From Allofustis seminis DSM 15817 (lineage in GTDB: Bacteria; Bacillota; Bacilli; Lactobacillales; Carnobacteriaceae_A): a stretch of 64,000 bases of DNA. The translations under genes and the position numbers were made by a program. The stretch covers positions 284,822 to 348,821 of the forward strand of contig NZ_KB894079.1 in assembly GCF_000374325.1 (NCBI RefSeq), written 5' to 3'. The notes below the pieces were generated by a model. The model saw nothing but the letters and a program-made list of their open reading frames with translations. It was not told where the DNA came from and made no database searches. Positions 63,769 through 64,000 of the stretch are shown here, in pieces. Position 1 is the first letter of the stretch. Every line of letters starts with the position of its first letter.

Positions 63769-63999
63769 TTATAGTGCTTTAATAATAGATTCTATTTCAT
63801 CATAAATTGGTTCTGCCATTGATGGAATTCTATAAAGAATCGGACCACAAACTACTATTGGTACATTAGTTTTAAAAGATAAGTCGATTTTGGAAATTGG
63901 GCAAAAAATATCATATTTTTCAATCATTTCTTTAGTTATATTACTTAAAACCGTGGTGTCAGCCTTTACTTCATAGCCACGAGTTTTCATTTCTTTAAC
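63769..63999 (-). CDS. PTS galactitol-family EIIB component, N-terminus outside the window
   Basis: 77 codons of a small cytoplasmic EIIB are visible (VKEMKTRGYEVKADTTVLSN onward), with the frame open to the window edge. GatB-type EIIB proteins are about 95 residues and carry the phosphorylated Cys within the first 15, so that residue lies outside. PISKIDLSFKTNVPIVVCG is the conserved C-terminal strand pair. The stop is 14 nt before the IIC ATG. The IIA gene and regulator are probably further upstream. Confidence 0.85.
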   Translation of the reverse strand, partial: VKEMKTRGYEVKADTTVLSNITKEMIEKYDIFCPISKIDLSFKTNVPIVVCGPILYRIPSMAEPIYDEIESIIKAL

Positions 64000-64000
64000 G

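Noticed and set aside
1-64000. CRISPR arrays, IS elements, prophage, rRNA or tRNA genes
   Set aside because: I saw no regularly spaced repeats, transposase or phage genes, and the intergenic gaps are too short or lack tRNA-like arms. A tRNA or IS search tool was not available to confirm.

Overview
The window reads as a chromosomal segment of an AT-rich, Gram-positive lactic acid bacterium (order Lactobacillales, probably an Enterococcus/Vagococcus/Catellicoccus-type coccus). The support is the gene content: ribosomal protein L27 with the cleavable Firmicutes N-terminus next to its protease Prp, paired RNases J1 and J2, a PASTA kinase with its PP2C phosphatase, AckA next to YtxK, AMP-forming AsnA, ComEA/EB/EC, a LysM autolysin and no sporulation genes. 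The species cannot be fixed from the window alone. No rRNA, tRNA, IS element, prophage or CRISPR array was seen.

Layout. 1-1680 holds the 5' part of a LysM/glucosaminidase autolysin (minus). 1955-2518 is mnmM. 2591-7370 is a nucleoside ABC importer (bmpA-nupO-nupP-nupQ, minus). 7607-9901 is ftsK. 10041-11432 holds acylphosphatase and yidC on plus. 11691-13901 is ytxK-ackA. 14018-15014 is rplU-prp-rpmA behind a structured leader, followed by rpmB. 15559-26391 is a nine-gene run, coaBC-priA-fmt-rsmB-stp-pknB-rsgA-rpe-thiN. 26527-27359 is gmk-rpoZ. 27504-27818 is a small unknown plus-strand gene. 27855-35873 holds cls, rnjB, pnp, rpsO and uvrB. 35970-41671 holds a DUF554 protein, rpsT, holA, comEC, comEB and comEA. 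41757-45016 is the ylbL-coaD-rsmD-ylbG-suhB-like group. 45183 is def (plus), then rnjA and a MarR regulator.

The accessory part is about 47.7-64 kb. It has a 1709-residue secreted subtilase with no visible cell-wall anchor and an upstream single-pass membrane protein. Divergent to these lies a TctA-like permease with an 89-residue partner. Two identical 17-bp sites with an inverted-repeat core sit in the shared intergenic region. Then come pgcA, an alpha/beta hydrolase, asnA, and the end of a galactitol-type PTS/6-phospho-beta-glucosidase operon that runs off the window. Behind that glucosidase is what looks like the leftover C-terminal tail of a second GH1 gene.

Most genes are on the minus strand, in tight translationally coupled operons, many with TTG or GTG starts and clear hairpin terminators. 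The most unusual local signals are a G9 tract at the stp/pknB junction, where one extra G or a -1 frameshift would fuse phosphatase to kinase; the duplicated operator-like sites at 54.5-54.7 kb; and the GH1 remnant. I did not see a clear, wholly new multi-gene system. The protease/membrane-protein/permease locus is the best candidate region.
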